Positions 15,852-25,329 of a stretch of DNA of 40,049 nucleotides are shown here, piece after piece (the stretch's first letter is position 1; the number at the start of each line of letters is the position of its first letter). Location of the stretch: positions 1-40,049 of the forward strand of contig NZ_CALXSK010000039.1 in NCBI RefSeq assembly GCF_944391105.1, given 5' to 3'. This stretch comes from an uncultured Victivallis sp. (GTDB lineage Bacteria > Verrucomicrobiota > Lentisphaeria > Victivallales > Victivallaceae). A program made the translations under genes and the position numbers. The notes below the pieces were generated by a model. It searched no databases, had not been told where the DNA came from, and saw only the letters and a list, made by a program, of their open reading frames with translations.

Positions 15852-16789
15852 GAAGGTGGCTGCCGGTATTGCTGCTGATGCTCAGTGCAGTGGGAGTTCT
15901 GCGGGCGGAGATCGTTTCGGAGGGCGCGGAGTCGATCCGCTTCCGTCAGCCGGACGGGGTGATCGTGGATATTCGCCGGAATCCGGAGCGGACGGTGATC
16001 GGGATCGGTTCGCTGGTGGAGCTCTGGTATCTGGCGGGAGGAACTGCGGTGGGAATTCCGGGCGTGCGAAGCGAGGAGATGCTTCCGGAGGCGGCGCGGA
16101 AGTTGCCGAAGATCGGCGGGACGTTTGTGACGAATCCGGAGATGGTCATGTCTCTGCATCCGGACCTGCTGCTTTATCCGTTTCGCCACGGACGGTGCCG
16201 GACGCTGGCGGAACAGATGCGGAACATGGGAATTCCGACGCTCGGGGTGGATTATGACAACTACACGGATTTTGCAGGACTGCTCGATCTCTTCTGCCGG
16301 CTGAACGGGAATTCGATTGACCGGAATCCCGAAGCGGCAAGGATCACGCGTGAAGTGGAAGGAATCTGCCGGAGTGTGGGGCGTTACCCGAGGCCGAAGG
16401 TGGCGATCATCTTCGCCGCGACGGCGGGATTCAAGCTCGAAGGGGAGAAATCAAATACGGGAACCATCGCGAAGATGCTGGGGGCGGAGAACATCGCGGT
16501 GGTGGAGACCGGCAGGCGGATCACATTCAGTTACGAACGGCTGCTGATGGAGAATCCCGATGTGATCTGCATTGTGACGATGGGGGATGTCGAGCCGCTG
16601 CGCGAGAAGTTCCGGCGGGAAATCATGTCGCAGGCGGCGTGGCGCGAGCTGCGTGCGGCGAAGAGCGGCCGGGTTCATTTTCTGCCGTCGAATCTGTATC
16701 TTTACCTGCCGGGACGGCGGTTTCCCGAGGCGTTCCGCCACATGGCGAAACTGCTGTATCCGGAGTGGAAGGAGGAGACGGAGCGATGA
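15848..16789 (+). CDS. btuF: periplasmic substrate-binding protein of a B12/iron-type ABC transporter
   Basis: 313 residues: signal peptide about 1-21 (MRRWLPVLLLMLSAVGVLRA) and a Peripla_BP_2 fold with two lobes; PEMVMSLHPDLLLY and RRITFSYERLLMENPDVICIV are the typical segments. It should deliver its ligand to the permease encoded next. A corrinoid is the most likely ligand because the gene sits in a cobalamin-riboswitch operon; a cobalt complex or siderophore is possible. It overlaps both neighbours by ATGA. Confidence 0.82.
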   Translation: MRRWLPVLLLMLSAVGVLRAEIVSEGAESIRFRQPDGVIVDIRRNPERTVIGIGSLVELWYLAGGTAVGIPGVRSEEMLPEAARKLPKIGGTFVTNPEMVMSLHPDLLLYPFRHGRCRTLAEQMRNMGIPTLGVDYDNYTDFAGLLDLFCRLNGNSIDRNPEAARITREVEGICRSVGRYPRPKVAIIFAATAGFKLEGEKSNTGTIAKMLGAENIAVVETGRRITFSYERLLMENPDVICIVTMGDVEPLREKFRREIMSQAAWRELRAAKSGRVHFLPSNLYLYLPGRRFPEAFRHMAKLLYPEWKEETER

Positions 16790-17784
16790 AGTCTTTGCGC
16801 TCGAACTTCGGACGGATTGCAGTGGTGGTGTTTCTTGCGCTGCTGCTTGCCGGAGCGATGCTGCTGAGTTTGCGTTTCGGCTCGTTGAAGCTCACGTTCG
16901 GAGAGATTCTTGAGACATTGTTTCTGCACCGGGAGGGGATCGATTACCAGATTGTGTTCAACATCCGGCTGCCGCGGGTATTGCTCGGGGCGATGGTCGG
17001 AGGGAGCCTGGCGGTGGCGGGGACGATTCTGCAGGGAATCATGCGCAACCCGCTCGCGTCGCCGGGGATCATCGGTGTTTCGGCGGGGGGCGGACTTGCG
17101 GGGATACTCGTGATGCTGGCGCTGCCGCAGTTCGGGGCGTTTCTGGTACCGGCGGCGTTCTGCGGTTCGCTCGGGACGGCGGTTCTGGTCTACCTGCTGG
17201 CATGGCGGCGCGGGGTGAATCCGGTGCGGCTGATTCTGGCGGGGGTGGCGGTCTCTTCGATGCTCGGGGCGTTCAGCAGTACGATTCTGCTGTTGAATGC
17301 GGAGAAAGCCGGAGGAGTGCTTGATTTTACGATCGGGTCGCTTGCGGCGCGGAGCTGGCCGCAGATCGGGCAGGCGGGGTCGTACATGGCGGCCGGACTG
17401 GTTGCGGCGCTGTTTCTGAGCAGGAGGCTGAACATCCTCGCGCTCGGAGACGAGGTTGCGGCGGGGCTCGGGATCCGGGTTGAACGGACGCGTCTGCTGC
17501 TGCTGGCGGCGGCGGCGCTGCTGGCGGCATCGGCGGTGAGCGTGGCGGGACTGCTTGGGTTTGTGGGGCTGATTGCGCCGCACATCGTGCGGATTGTGAT
17601 CGGGACGGACAATCGGTTTCTTGTGCCGGGGTCGGCGTTGTTCGGAGCGGCGATGGTGGTCGGGTGCGACACGGTCGGGCGTATGGTGATGGAGCCGTCG
17701 GAATTGCCGGCGGGGGTGATCATGTCGCTCTTCGGTCCGCCTTTCTTCCTCTGGCTGCTGAGGAGGCACAGTTATGAGGCTTGA
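16786..17784 (+). CDS. btuC: FecCD/BtuC-type ABC transporter permease
   Basis: 332 residues, highly hydrophobic, about ten membrane helices. The family motifs RLPRVLLGAMVGGSLAVAGTILQG and NPLASPGIIGVSAGG are present (quoted in part), as is GLLGFVGLIAPHIVR near the C-terminus where the ATPase docks. The start is the ATG overlapping the stop of the binding-protein gene; an upstream extension in the same frame lies inside that gene and is rejected. Works with the neighbouring binding protein and ATPase to import a corrinoid, inferred from context. Confidence 0.88.
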   Translation: MKSLRSNFGRIAVVVFLALLLAGAMLLSLRFGSLKLTFGEILETLFLHREGIDYQIVFNIRLPRVLLGAMVGGSLAVAGTILQGIMRNPLASPGIIGVSAGGGLAGILVMLALPQFGAFLVPAAFCGSLGTAVLVYLLAWRRGVNPVRLILAGVAVSSMLGAFSSTILLLNAEKAGGVLDFTIGSLAARSWPQIGQAGSYMAAGLVAALFLSRRLNILALGDEVAAGLGIRVERTRLLLLAAAALLAASAVSVAGLLGFVGLIAPHIVRIVIGTDNRFLVPGSALFGAAMVVGCDTVGRMVMEPSELPAGVIMSLFGPPFFLWLLRRHSYEA

Positions 17785-18586
17785 GGTGAAGGCGCTCACG
17801 GCCGGATATGGGGCGAAGCTCGTTCTGGACGGCGTGGAGTTCGAGATTCCACCGGGGAAGATCATGACGCTGGTCGGTGCGAACGGCAGCGGGAAGTCGA
17901 CGCTGCTGAAGGTGGTCGGACGGCTGTTGAAACCGCGGACCGGATGTGTTCTGCTGGACGGGAAGGCGGTTCATGCGTGCGACACGGCGGCACTGGCGAG
18001 GAAGATGGCGATTCTGCCGCAGCTGCACCATGTGTCGGGGGAGACGACGGTGCGGGAACTCGTCGGATACGGTCGCTATCCGTACCGGAGCGGATTTGGA
18101 GTTTTGAGTCTGCGTGACCGGGAGGTGATCGAGGAAATTCTGCGTCTCACGCGGCTTGTTCCATTCCAGGAACGCAAACTTTCGACGCTTTCGGGCGGCG
18201 AGCGGCAGCGGGCGTGGATCGCGATGACGCTTGCGCAGGAGCCGAAGATTCTGCTTCTGGACGAGCCGACCACATTTCTGGACATCCGCAGTCAATTCGA
18301 GGTGATCGAGCTTGTGCGGGATCTGAACCGCCGCTGCGGGATCACGGTGCTGATGGTACTGCACGACTTGAATCTGGCGGCGCGCTGTTCGGATTTCATC
18401 GTCACGCTGAAGGGGAAGCGGATTCGCCATATCGGCACGCCGCGTGAGATCCTGCAGCCGGAGATCCTGCGTGAGGTATTCGAAATCGAGTCGCAGGTAT
18501 ACGTCGGCACGGACGGAATTCCCTACTGCGTCCCGACCGGGAGTGTGAAGGAAAACGGGAATGAGAACGGAGAGAATCAGTTATGA
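17774..18586 (+). CDS. btuD: ABC transporter ATPase, B12/iron-complex type
   Basis: 270 residues. Walker A GANGSGKST (35-43), signature LSGGERQRAWIA, Walker B ILLLDEPTTFLD, and the H-loop VLHDLNLAARCSD are all present, as in FepC/BtuD ATPases. The gene overlaps the permease by 11 bases and the next gene, cbiL, by 4. It powers the transporter at the inner face of the cytoplasmic membrane. Confidence 0.92.
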   Translation: MRLEVKALTAGYGAKLVLDGVEFEIPPGKIMTLVGANGSGKSTLLKVVGRLLKPRTGCVLLDGKAVHACDTAALARKMAILPQLHHVSGETTVRELVGYGRYPYRSGFGVLSLRDREVIEEILRLTRLVPFQERKLSTLSGGERQRAWIAMTLAQEPKILLLDEPTTFLDIRSQFEVIELVRDLNRRCGITVLMVLHDLNLAARCSDFIVTLKGKRIRHIGTPREILQPEILREVFEIESQVYVGTDGIPYCVPTGSVKENGNENGENQL

Positions 18587-19275
18587 CTGCGAAGTTTTAT
18601 GGAGTCGGCCTCGGTCCCGGTGATCCGGGGCTCGTGACGCTGAAAGCGCTTGAGGTGCTGCAGCGTGCGGGGCGGATTTTCTGCGTGGCGGCGCGCGGAT
18701 CGTCGCGCAGCGTATCGGCCTCGATTCTGGCGGCGCTGCCCGGGGTGACGGCGGAAGTGACGGAGCTGGAGTTCACGATGTCGACCGACTGGGAGGAGCG
18801 GCTCGCGCGCATCGACGACCATGCCGCTATGATTCTGGAACATCTGCGAACGGGTGTCGAATGCGTTTTCGCGTCGATCGGCGACCCGATGACATACAGC
18901 ACCTGTTCGTATCTGCTGCGGGCGCTGCGGAAACTCGAGCCGGAGCTGGCGTATGAGATCGTGCCCGGCGTGAATTCGTGGAGCGCGCTTGCGGCGAAGT
19001 GCGGTGAAGTGCTCTGCGAGGACGAGGAAACGTTACGGATCGTGCCGGGATATTCGGTTGCGGCGGGCGAGACGGTGGAATTTTCCGGGCACGGTACGAC
19101 AGTGCTCCTGAAAGCGTACCGCAACCGGAACCGGCTGCTGAAAAACCTGCCGCCCGGGACGCGGGTGCTCTACGGGGCGAATGTCGGACTTGCGGATGAA
19201 GTGTGCTGTTCGGATGCGAGACAGATCAACTCTTTGCCGGAAGCGTACTTATCGATGCTGGTGGTCAAATATTGA
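18583..19275 (+). CDS. cbiL: cobalt-precorrin-2 C20-methyltransferase
   Basis: 230 residues of the tetrapyrrole methylase family. YGVGLGPGDPGLVTLKAL at the start and ASIGDPMTYSTCSYLL in the middle are the family SAM-binding motifs; EIVPGVNSWSALAA and the length are characteristic of CbiL/CobI. It adds the C20 methyl in corrin ring synthesis. First biosynthetic gene of the operon, overlapping btuD by 4 bases. Confidence 0.92.
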   Translation: MTAKFYGVGLGPGDPGLVTLKALEVLQRAGRIFCVAARGSSRSVSASILAALPGVTAEVTELEFTMSTDWEERLARIDDHAAMILEHLRTGVECVFASIGDPMTYSTCSYLLRALRKLEPELAYEIVPGVNSWSALAAKCGEVLCEDEETLRIVPGYSVAAGETVEFSGHGTTVLLKAYRNRNRLLKNLPPGTRVLYGANVGLADEVCCSDARQINSLPEAYLSMLVVKY

Positions 19276-19292
19276 GAGAATGGGATCGTAAG

Positions 19293-21842
19293 ATGGAACA
19301 TGGCGGAAACCTCACGAATCTGGCTGCGCGGGCGGGGTGCCGTCCGGAGGAACTGCTCGATTTCAGTGTGAATTTGAATCCGCTCGGGCCGCCGCCGGGA
19401 GCATTCGGCTGTTTTTTCCGGAGTTTCGACGAGCTTGGCGCGTACCCGGAACCGTATGCGGAGTCGGTTGCGGCGCTGCTGGCAGAGCGGTGGAACATTG
19501 CCGCGGGGTGTGTGGTTGTGCCGGGGAACGGCTCGAATCTGCTGTTGAATCTGCTTCCGGGTCTCTGCGGGGCGAAGCGGGCTCTTGTGGTCGTCCCCGG
19601 CTACCTCGAATATGAGGCGGCATGCGTTCGGGCTGGAGTGCCGGTCGAACGGTTCGGGTTGCGGGAGACGGAGGCGTTCCAGCCGGACCCGGAGCGGCTT
19701 GGGAACGCTGTGAAGTCTGGAGATCTCGTCATCCTCGGGAATCCCGGCAATCCGGCCGGAACGTTTCTGCCCCGGAAGGAACTGGAGTCGCTCATCGCTG
19801 CGCATCCGGAGGCTTTGTTTCTGATCGACGAGGCGTTTATCGAATTTGTGGGAGAGGAGGAATCTCTGGCCGGATGCGCTCTGGGTAATTTAATTGTAAG
19901 TCGTTCTTTTACGAAATTTTACGCGCTCCCTGGTCTGCGGATGGGGGCGATGGTCGGGCCGGAGTCGCTCATGGCGGAACTTCGGGAACGGCAGGGGGAG
20001 TGGGCGGTGTCGGCTCCCGCCGCGGCGATGATGAAGTTCCTGCTTTCGCTTTCCGCCGGGGAAGAGGGGTACGCCGCCTCAAGTCGGCGCGAGACGATCC
20101 GTCTGCGGGAAATGTTCGCGGCGGGTCTCGCGGGAATCCCCGGCGTCCAGGTGTTTCCTTCCATGGCGAACTATCTCCTTTTCAAGAGCTTGGATGTTGA
20201 TTTGGCGGATGATCTGCTCGTGCGGAGTCGCATTGCATTGCGCGACTGCTCGGAGTATCCCGGACTCGGGCCCGGATTTTTCCGGGCTGCGGTGCGGCGG
20301 GAGGAGGATCAAACGAAACTGCTTGCGGCGCTTGCGCCGGGGAGGGCGCCGTTTGTCGCGAAAGCACGCCGCCGCACACCGGCCTTGATGCTGCAGGGAA
20401 CCTGCTCGAACGCGGGCAAGAGCGTACTTGCCGCGGCGTTCTGCCGGATCCTGCTGCAGGATGGATTTGCGGTGGCTCCGTTCAAGGCGCAGAACATGGC
20501 GCTGAATTCGTGCGTCACGCCGGACGGTGGTGAGATCGGGCGGGCGCAGGCGGTTCAGGCCGAGGCGTGCCGGCTTGACCCGGATGTCCGGATGAATCCG
20601 ATTCTGCTCAAGCCGAACAGCGATCTCGGCAGTCAGGTGGTGCTGCATGGGCGTGCGATTGGAAATTTCAGCGTGCGTGACTACTTTCGGCGGAAGCCGG
20701 AGCTGTGGCACGAGGTCACGGCGGCTTACGACTCGCTCGCTGCCGATTACGATGCGATTGTGCTTGAGGGGGCGGGCAGTCCCGGCGAGGTGAATTTGAA
20801 GAGCGGCGACCTCGTGAACATGCGTATGGCGCAATACGCGAATGCGCAGGTTCTGCTGGTCGGAGATATCGACCGCGGCGGGGTGTACGCCTCATTCGCG
20901 GGAACCTGGGCGACACTGGAGCCGCGCGAGTGGAGACTGGTCAATGGTTTTATCGTGAACAAGTTCCGTGGTGATGCTTCGTTGCTTTGGGACGCGCACG
21001 AATGGCTGAAAAATCTGACCGGACGCCCGGTGCTCGGGGTGATCGATTTTCAACGCGACCTCGGTCTGCCGGAGGAGGACTCGGTGAATTTCTCGTTTGT
21101 CCGGCCGGTGAAAAAGGAGGAGCGGACGCTCGATATTGCGCTTGTGCATCTCGGTCATATTGCGAACTTTACGGACTATGCCCCGCTTGAGATCGAACCG
21201 GACGTGACGCTGCGGAAGGTCGACTGTGCCGCTGATTTCGGAGACCCCGACGTCGTGATCCTGCCCGGCAGCAAGAGCGTTGCCGCTGATCTTGCCCTGC
21301 TGCGGAAAAGTGGCTTGGATCAAAAGATTTACGACTCTTCAAAACGTGGTGCGTTTCTGGTTGGAATCTGCGGCGGGCTCCAGCTGCTCGGTGAACGGCT
21401 GCTCGATCCGGATGGAGTGGAATCGTCGGATCCGGAGGTGTGCTGTCTCGGGCTGCTGCCGCTCAAAACGGTCATGCGGCGGGCGAAGACGTTGCGGCGG
21501 ACGAGAGCGTATCTTCCGGAGGGGAAAGAGCTGAACGGTTATGAGATCCATCACGGCGAAACCGTTTCCATGGAATCCGGTGTTCCGGAAATTCGTGATG
21601 AGACCGGGCGCGCGGTCGGATTCGTGCGCGGGAACTGTTTCACCACCTATCTGCACGGGGTGTTTGACGATGACCGGTTTCGTCGAAGCTGGCTCGATCG
21701 CCTGCGCGTGGCGAAGGGATGGACGCCGAAGGGCGGTGTCACCGCGCGATACGGGGTCGAGGAGGCGTTGAATCGTCTGGCCGACCATGTGCGCAGCCGG
21801 ATCGACATCGAGCAACTCTACCGGAAAATGGGGGTGCGCTGA
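19293..21842 (+). CDS. CobD-CbiP fusion: threonine-phosphate decarboxylase + cobyric acid synthase
   Basis: 849 residues, two enzymes in one open frame. Residues 1 to about 355 are a PLP fold-type I aminotransferase-like CobD: MEHGGNL start, PGNGSNLLLNLLPGL, ILGNPGNPAGTFLP, FLIDEAFIEF, and the PLP lysine Lys208 in SFTKFYALPGLRMG; this makes aminopropanol phosphate from threonine phosphate. From about 360, cobyric acid synthase: P-loop GTCSNAGKS (369-377), FKAQNMALNS, GDIDRGGVYASF, and the amidotransferase site Cys693 in GICGGLQLLG with YEIHHGE and YLHGVF. CbiP amidates four side chains. Both halves look intact and there is no stop between them. The start at MEHGG matches the CobD beginning; the ribosome site is weak. 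Confidence 0.93.
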   Translation: MEHGGNLTNLAARAGCRPEELLDFSVNLNPLGPPPGAFGCFFRSFDELGAYPEPYAESVAALLAERWNIAAGCVVVPGNGSNLLLNLLPGLCGAKRALVVVPGYLEYEAACVRAGVPVERFGLRETEAFQPDPERLGNAVKSGDLVILGNPGNPAGTFLPRKELESLIAAHPEALFLIDEAFIEFVGEEESLAGCALGNLIVSRSFTKFYALPGLRMGAMVGPESLMAELRERQGEWAVSAPAAAMMKFLLSLSAGEEGYAASSRRETIRLREMFAAGLAGIPGVQVFPSMANYLLFKSLDVDLADDLLVRSRIALRDCSEYPGLGPGFFRAAVRREEDQTKLLAALAPGRAPFVAKARRRTPALMLQGTCSNAGKSVLAAAFCRILLQDGFAVAPFKAQNMALNSCVTPDGGEIGRAQAVQAEACRLDPDVRMNPILLKPNSDLGSQVVLHGRAIGNFSVRDYFRRKPELWHEVTAAYDSLAADYDAIVLEGAGSPGEVNLKSGDLVNMRMAQYANAQVLLVGDIDRGGVYASFAGTWATLEPREWRLVNGFIVNKFRGDASLLWDAHEWLKNLTGRPVLGVIDFQRDLGLPEEDSVNFSFVRPVKKEERTLDIALVHLGHIANFTDYAPLEIEPDVTLRKVDCAADFGDPDVVILPGSKSVAADLALLRKSGLDQKIYDSSKRGAFLVGICGGLQLLGERLLDPDGVESSDPEVCCLGLLPLKTVMRRAKTLRRTRAYLPEGKELNGYEIHHGETVSMESGVPEIRDETGRAVGFVRGNCFTTYLHGVFDDDRFRRSWLDRLRVAKGWTPKGGVTARYGVEEALNRLADHVRSRIDIEQLYRKMGVR

Positions 21843-21843
21843 A

Positions 21844-22368
21844 ATGCTTCATGAAGAGGACCGGGGATTGCTCTTGAACTTGACCGGCGACGGGAAAGGG
21901 AAGAGCACAAGTGCGTTCGGCATCGCGGTTCGTGCGCTCGGCTGGAACTGGCGCGTGGCGATTCTGCAATTTCTGAAGGGCGATCGGCCGACGGGAGAGC
22001 GGAATTTCTTCACAACCAACTTCCCTGAAGTGATTTTTGAGGATTGGGGGCTGGGGTTGACAAATCATCCGGGCGATCACGCGGGCGCGGCCCGCCGCGG
22101 TTGGGAACGGGCAAAGGAACTGCTCGCCGGATTCCGCGGGGAACTTCTGATTCTCGACGAACTGAATGTGGCGCTTCGCAATGGGTATCTGGTTTGTGAC
22201 GAGGTGGTTGAGTCGATTGTGAACCGTCGATGCAAATTGAATGTCATCGTGACGGGGCGCGGCGCGCCGCCGGAACTGGTTGCCGTTTCCGATCTCGTTT
22301 CGGAAGTGCGGGAGATCCGTCACCCGTTCCGGAACGGTGTCCCGGCACAGAAAGGAATTGATTACTGA
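21844..22368 (+). CDS. btuR: cob(I)alamin adenosyltransferase, BtuR/CobA type
   Basis: 174 residues. The P-loop TGDGKGKSTSAFG (14-26), RVAILQFLKG, and LLILDELNVALRNGYL are diagnostic of the BtuR/CobA class, which transfers the adenosyl group of ATP to the cobalt. The start is the ATG one base after the fusion gene's stop; an in-frame ATG further upstream lies inside that gene. It overlaps cbiC by one base. Confidence 0.93.
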   Translation: MLHEEDRGLLLNLTGDGKGKSTSAFGIAVRALGWNWRVAILQFLKGDRPTGERNFFTTNFPEVIFEDWGLGLTNHPGDHAGAARRGWERAKELLAGFRGELLILDELNVALRNGYLVCDEVVESIVNRRCKLNVIVTGRGAPPELVAVSDLVSEVREIRHPFRNGVPAQKGIDY

Positions 22369-23036
22369 TGAAGGATTTATTCAACACAATCCTCTGGGAT
22401 TGCGACGGCGGAGCGATTGAAAAGGAGAGTTTCCGCCGCATCGACGCGGAGGTGGATCCCGTTGTGCGTGCGCACTTTTCCGAACCTGAGTGGCATGTGG
22501 CGCGCAGACTTGTGCACACCTGTGCGGATTTTACGATTCTTGATTTTCTGGAATTTTCCGGCGACCCGGTCGGTGCGGCGCTTGCGGCATTGCGGCGGGG
22601 GGCGCGGATCTATTCTGACTCGAATATGATTAAGTCGGGACTCTCGGTTCCGAAATTGAAACGCTTTTTCCCCGGCTATGAACGGGAATCGATCCTCTGT
22701 CCGGTCGCTGACACGGAAACCGGTACGTATGCGCGGGAACGCGGCATTACGCGGGCCCTTGCGGCGGTGGAGCTGCACGCTTCGGAACTCGACGGCGCGG
22801 TGTTTCTCTGCGGAAACGCGCCGCTCGCTCTCGCGGGCGTGGTTCGACTCGCGGTCGAACGCGGGATCGCCCCGGCGCTCATCATCGGGATGCCGGTTGG
22901 ATTTGTAAATGTGGTGGAGTCGAAGAAACTTCTTGATTCTGTGAGGATCCCGTATGTTCGGATCTCCGGGAGACGGGGCGGCAGTCCGCTTGCTGTCGCG
23001 GCGCTGCACGGCATGATGGAGTGTGGATTGGAGTGA
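22368..23036 (+). CDS. cbiC: cobalt-precorrin-8 methylmutase
   Basis: 222 residues. RRLVHTCADF with the catalytic-type His, the DSNMIKSGLS motif, FLCGNAPLALAGVV and IIGMPVGFVNVVESK are the family's conserved blocks. It moves the methyl from C11 to C12 to give cobyrinate. Starts in a TGATG overlap with btuR and ends in ATGA overlap with cbiD. A stop-free frame of more than 650 codons on the opposite strand through cbiC and cbiD is a by-product of GC-rich codon use. Confidence 0.94.
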   Translation: MKDLFNTILWDCDGGAIEKESFRRIDAEVDPVVRAHFSEPEWHVARRLVHTCADFTILDFLEFSGDPVGAALAALRRGARIYSDSNMIKSGLSVPKLKRFFPGYERESILCPVADTETGTYARERGITRALAAVELHASELDGAVFLCGNAPLALAGVVRLAVERGIAPALIIGMPVGFVNVVESKKLLDSVRIPYVRISGRRGGSPLAVAALHGMMECGLE

Positions 23037-24097
23037 TGCAGACGGAAACATTGCGATGCGGCTGGACGACCGGCAGTGCGATGACGGCGGCTGCGCTCGC
23101 CGCCTGGCGCGGCGCCGGCGGGTCGGTCAGACTGCAGCTGCCGGGCGGCGAAACGCCGGAGATTCCGATCGCGCGCATCTGGCCGGGTGGCGCTGCGGTC
23201 ATCAAAGACGGCGGGGATGACCCTGATGTGACGAGCGGGTGCGAGATTTCCGTGACCGTTGTTTCTTTTTCCGGCGAACCGGAGGAGGCGGATCACCTGA
23301 TTCCGTGCGGGAAAGGAGAGATCGTCATACGCGGCGGAACCGGAGTCGGACATGTGACCCGGCCGGGGCTTGCGGTTCCGGTCGGCAAGGCGGCGGTCAA
23401 TCCGGGGCCGCGCCGGATCCTCGCGGAAAATTTTAAACTTGCCGGTTTCGGACGAACGCAGGGAGAACGACTGCTTGTTACCGTCTCCGTCCCTGAAGGA
23501 GAAGAAATTGCAAAAAAAACGCTGAATCCTGTGCTCGGGATTGCGGGCGGTATTTCGATTCTCGGGAATTCCGGCATCGTGCGGCCGTTCTCGAATGCGG
23601 CGTATGCCGCGACAATCGCATTGCAGCTGCGCAGTGCCGCCGCAAACGGCGCGACGGCCGCGGCGTTGACGACCGGAAACCGTACGACGGCGGCGGTGCG
23701 GCGTGACTGGCCCGGGATTCCGCCGGAAGCGGTCGTCCCGGTGGCGGATTTCATCGAAGTTGCGTTGAAGGCGGTGGCGAAAGCGGGATTCGAACGGGTG
23801 ATCGTCGGTTGCATGCCGGGAAAACTCTTCAAATACGCGTGCGGGCTCGAAAATACGCATGCCCACCGGAATAAGTTGACATTGGCACGGTTGCGCGATT
23901 TCGGCGTCGATCTGCCCGGGATTCCGCTCGAAGCGATCGATACGATGGGGGAACTCCGCGCGCGGATCGGGGAGTCTCATTTTCAAGAAGTGCTCGATCC
24001 GGTTTATATTCGTGCGCGGGAGGTTTTGCGGGAGTGGGTTCGGCCTGTCAATCTGGAACTTGCTCTCTATGATGAGGATGGGAGGAGAATTCGATGA
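23036..24097 (+). CDS. cbiD: cobalt-precorrin-5B C1-methyltransferase
   Basis: 353 residues. RCGWTTGSAMTAAA at the start and PGPRRIL, EGEEIAKKTLNPVLGIAGGISILGNSGIVRPFS (in part), and GCMPGKLFKYACGLENTHAHRNK are CbiD landmarks. CbiD is specific to the anaerobic, cobalt-early route, so this marks the pathway type. The start is the ATG overlapping the cbiC stop; five codons of extension upstream are rejected on spacing. Confidence 0.94.
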   Translation: MQTETLRCGWTTGSAMTAAALAAWRGAGGSVRLQLPGGETPEIPIARIWPGGAAVIKDGGDDPDVTSGCEISVTVVSFSGEPEEADHLIPCGKGEIVIRGGTGVGHVTRPGLAVPVGKAAVNPGPRRILAENFKLAGFGRTQGERLLVTVSVPEGEEIAKKTLNPVLGIAGGISILGNSGIVRPFSNAAYAATIALQLRSAAANGATAAALTTGNRTTAAVRRDWPGIPPEAVVPVADFIEVALKAVAKAGFERVIVGCMPGKLFKYACGLENTHAHRNKLTLARLRDFGVDLPGIPLEAIDTMGELRARIGESHFQEVLDPVYIRAREVLREWVRPVNLELALYDEDGRRIR

Positions 24098-25329
24098 ATC
24101 CGGTTCAGGTGGTCGGCTGTGACGGTGCCGGTTTTTCGGCGGAGGCGCGCAATGTCCTGCGCAACACGGAGTTGCTGCTTGGCGGCAGACGGCTGCTCGC
24201 TCTTGCCGCTCCTGAGTTGCAGAGGGGCGCGCAGTGTGTTGAACTCGGGGCGGCTCCTGCAGAGACGCTTGCCGACGCTCTCGCACGGCGGAACGGGCGG
24301 AGAATGACCCTGCTCGCTTCCGGCGATCCGCTCTGCTGCGGAATCGGCGGCACGCTGCGACGGCTCGCTCCGGATGAGGCGTTTGTGTTTCATCCGGCGC
24401 CGACGGCATTTCAGCAGTTGTTCGCCCGGCTGGGCGTACCGTGGGAGCGAATGGCCTTCTTTTCCCTGCATGGAGAAGCGGAAATTCTGCCGTTCCGCCG
24501 GATGCTGCGTGCTCCGCTTGCGGCGATCTACTGTGATGCGGAGCGAACGGCGCGACACGTTGCAAGGGAGCTCGTTGCACGTTTTCCACACGCCGCCGGG
24601 CGCCGGGCGGCGGTCGGGTGCGATCTCGGTCTTGCATCGGAATATGCCGCCTCCGGAACGCTCGCGGCGATCGCGGACGATCGCAACGCGGATCGTTCGC
24701 TCTCGGTTCTCACTTTGCTGCCCGACCGGGAAAATGTGTTTCCGGATCTGCCGCTCGGGCTGGATGATGATTTGTATCATCATGCGGGACAGATGATTAC
24801 GCATCCTGAAGTCCGGGCGGTTGTGCTTTCGAAACTGCGTCTCCGGCCGGGGGTGTTGTGGGATCTCGGCGCCGGGAGCGGTTCGGTCGGGCTCGAAGCA
24901 GCCGGGCTCTGCCCGGAACTGGAAGTGCACTTTGTCGAGAAGAATCCGGAACGGTTTATCGAACTTGCGGAGAACTGCCGCCGGGAAGGGCTGAACGCTC
25001 TTTCGCTGCACGAAGGTTTTGCGCTTGAATGGATTCCGGAACTGCCCGAGCCGGATCGTATTTTTATCGGCGGCGGCGGTTCCGAGCTCGGAGAGATTCT
25101 CCGGCGCGCATTTGAACGGCTGAAACCGGGCGGCATTCTTGCGGCGACGGCAGTGCTTGCCGAGAGCGGTGCGACGCTCGGATCGGAACTTGCGGCGTTT
25201 CGCTGCGAACTCCTGACCGTGAATGTGAGTCGCGGTATTCCGCTTGGGAGCGGAACTTTGATGAAGGCGGAGAACCCGATCACCATCGCGGTCTACCGCA
25301 AACCGATGAAGGAAGAAAACGGAAAATGA
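24094..25329 (+). CDS. cbiET: CbiE-CbiT fusion, cobalt-precorrin-6B C5,C15-methyltransferase/decarboxylase
   Basis: 411 residues. About 1-200 is a tetrapyrrole methylase (VVGCDGAG, LASGDPLCCGIGGTL) matching CbiE; about 215-405 is a class I SAM methyltransferase (ITHPEVRAVVLSKLRLRPG, LWDLGAGSGSVGLEA near 256-270, PDRIFIGGGGSELGEIL) matching CbiT. The same fusion is known as CobL. Adds methyls at C5 and C15 and decarboxylates the acetate on C12. ATGA overlaps at both ends. Confidence 0.94.
   Translation: MNPVQVVGCDGAGFSAEARNVLRNTELLLGGRRLLALAAPELQRGAQCVELGAAPAETLADALARRNGRRMTLLASGDPLCCGIGGTLRRLAPDEAFVFHPAPTAFQQLFARLGVPWERMAFFSLHGEAEILPFRRMLRAPLAAIYCDAERTARHVARELVARFPHAAGRRAAVGCDLGLASEYAASGTLAAIADDRNADRSLSVLTLLPDRENVFPDLPLGLDDDLYHHAGQMITHPEVRAVVLSKLRLRPGVLWDLGAGSGSVGLEAAGLCPELEVHFVEKNPERFIELAENCRREGLNALSLHEGFALEWIPELPEPDRIFIGGGGSELGEILRRAFERLKPGGILAATAVLAESGATLGSELAAFRCELLTVNVSRGIPLGSGTLMKAENPITIAVYRKPMKEENGK

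Noticed and set aside
23498..23520. A-rich run in cbiD as a possible frameshift site
   Set aside because: The run is in frame with intact CbiD motifs on both sides, and no alternative frame of interest follows.
22676..24637. Stop-free frame of 653 codons on the minus strand
   Set aside because: It lies wholly opposite cbiC and cbiD, which have clear family motifs; the protein is rich in Arg and Pro with no domain, as expected for a shadow of GC-rich coding sequence.
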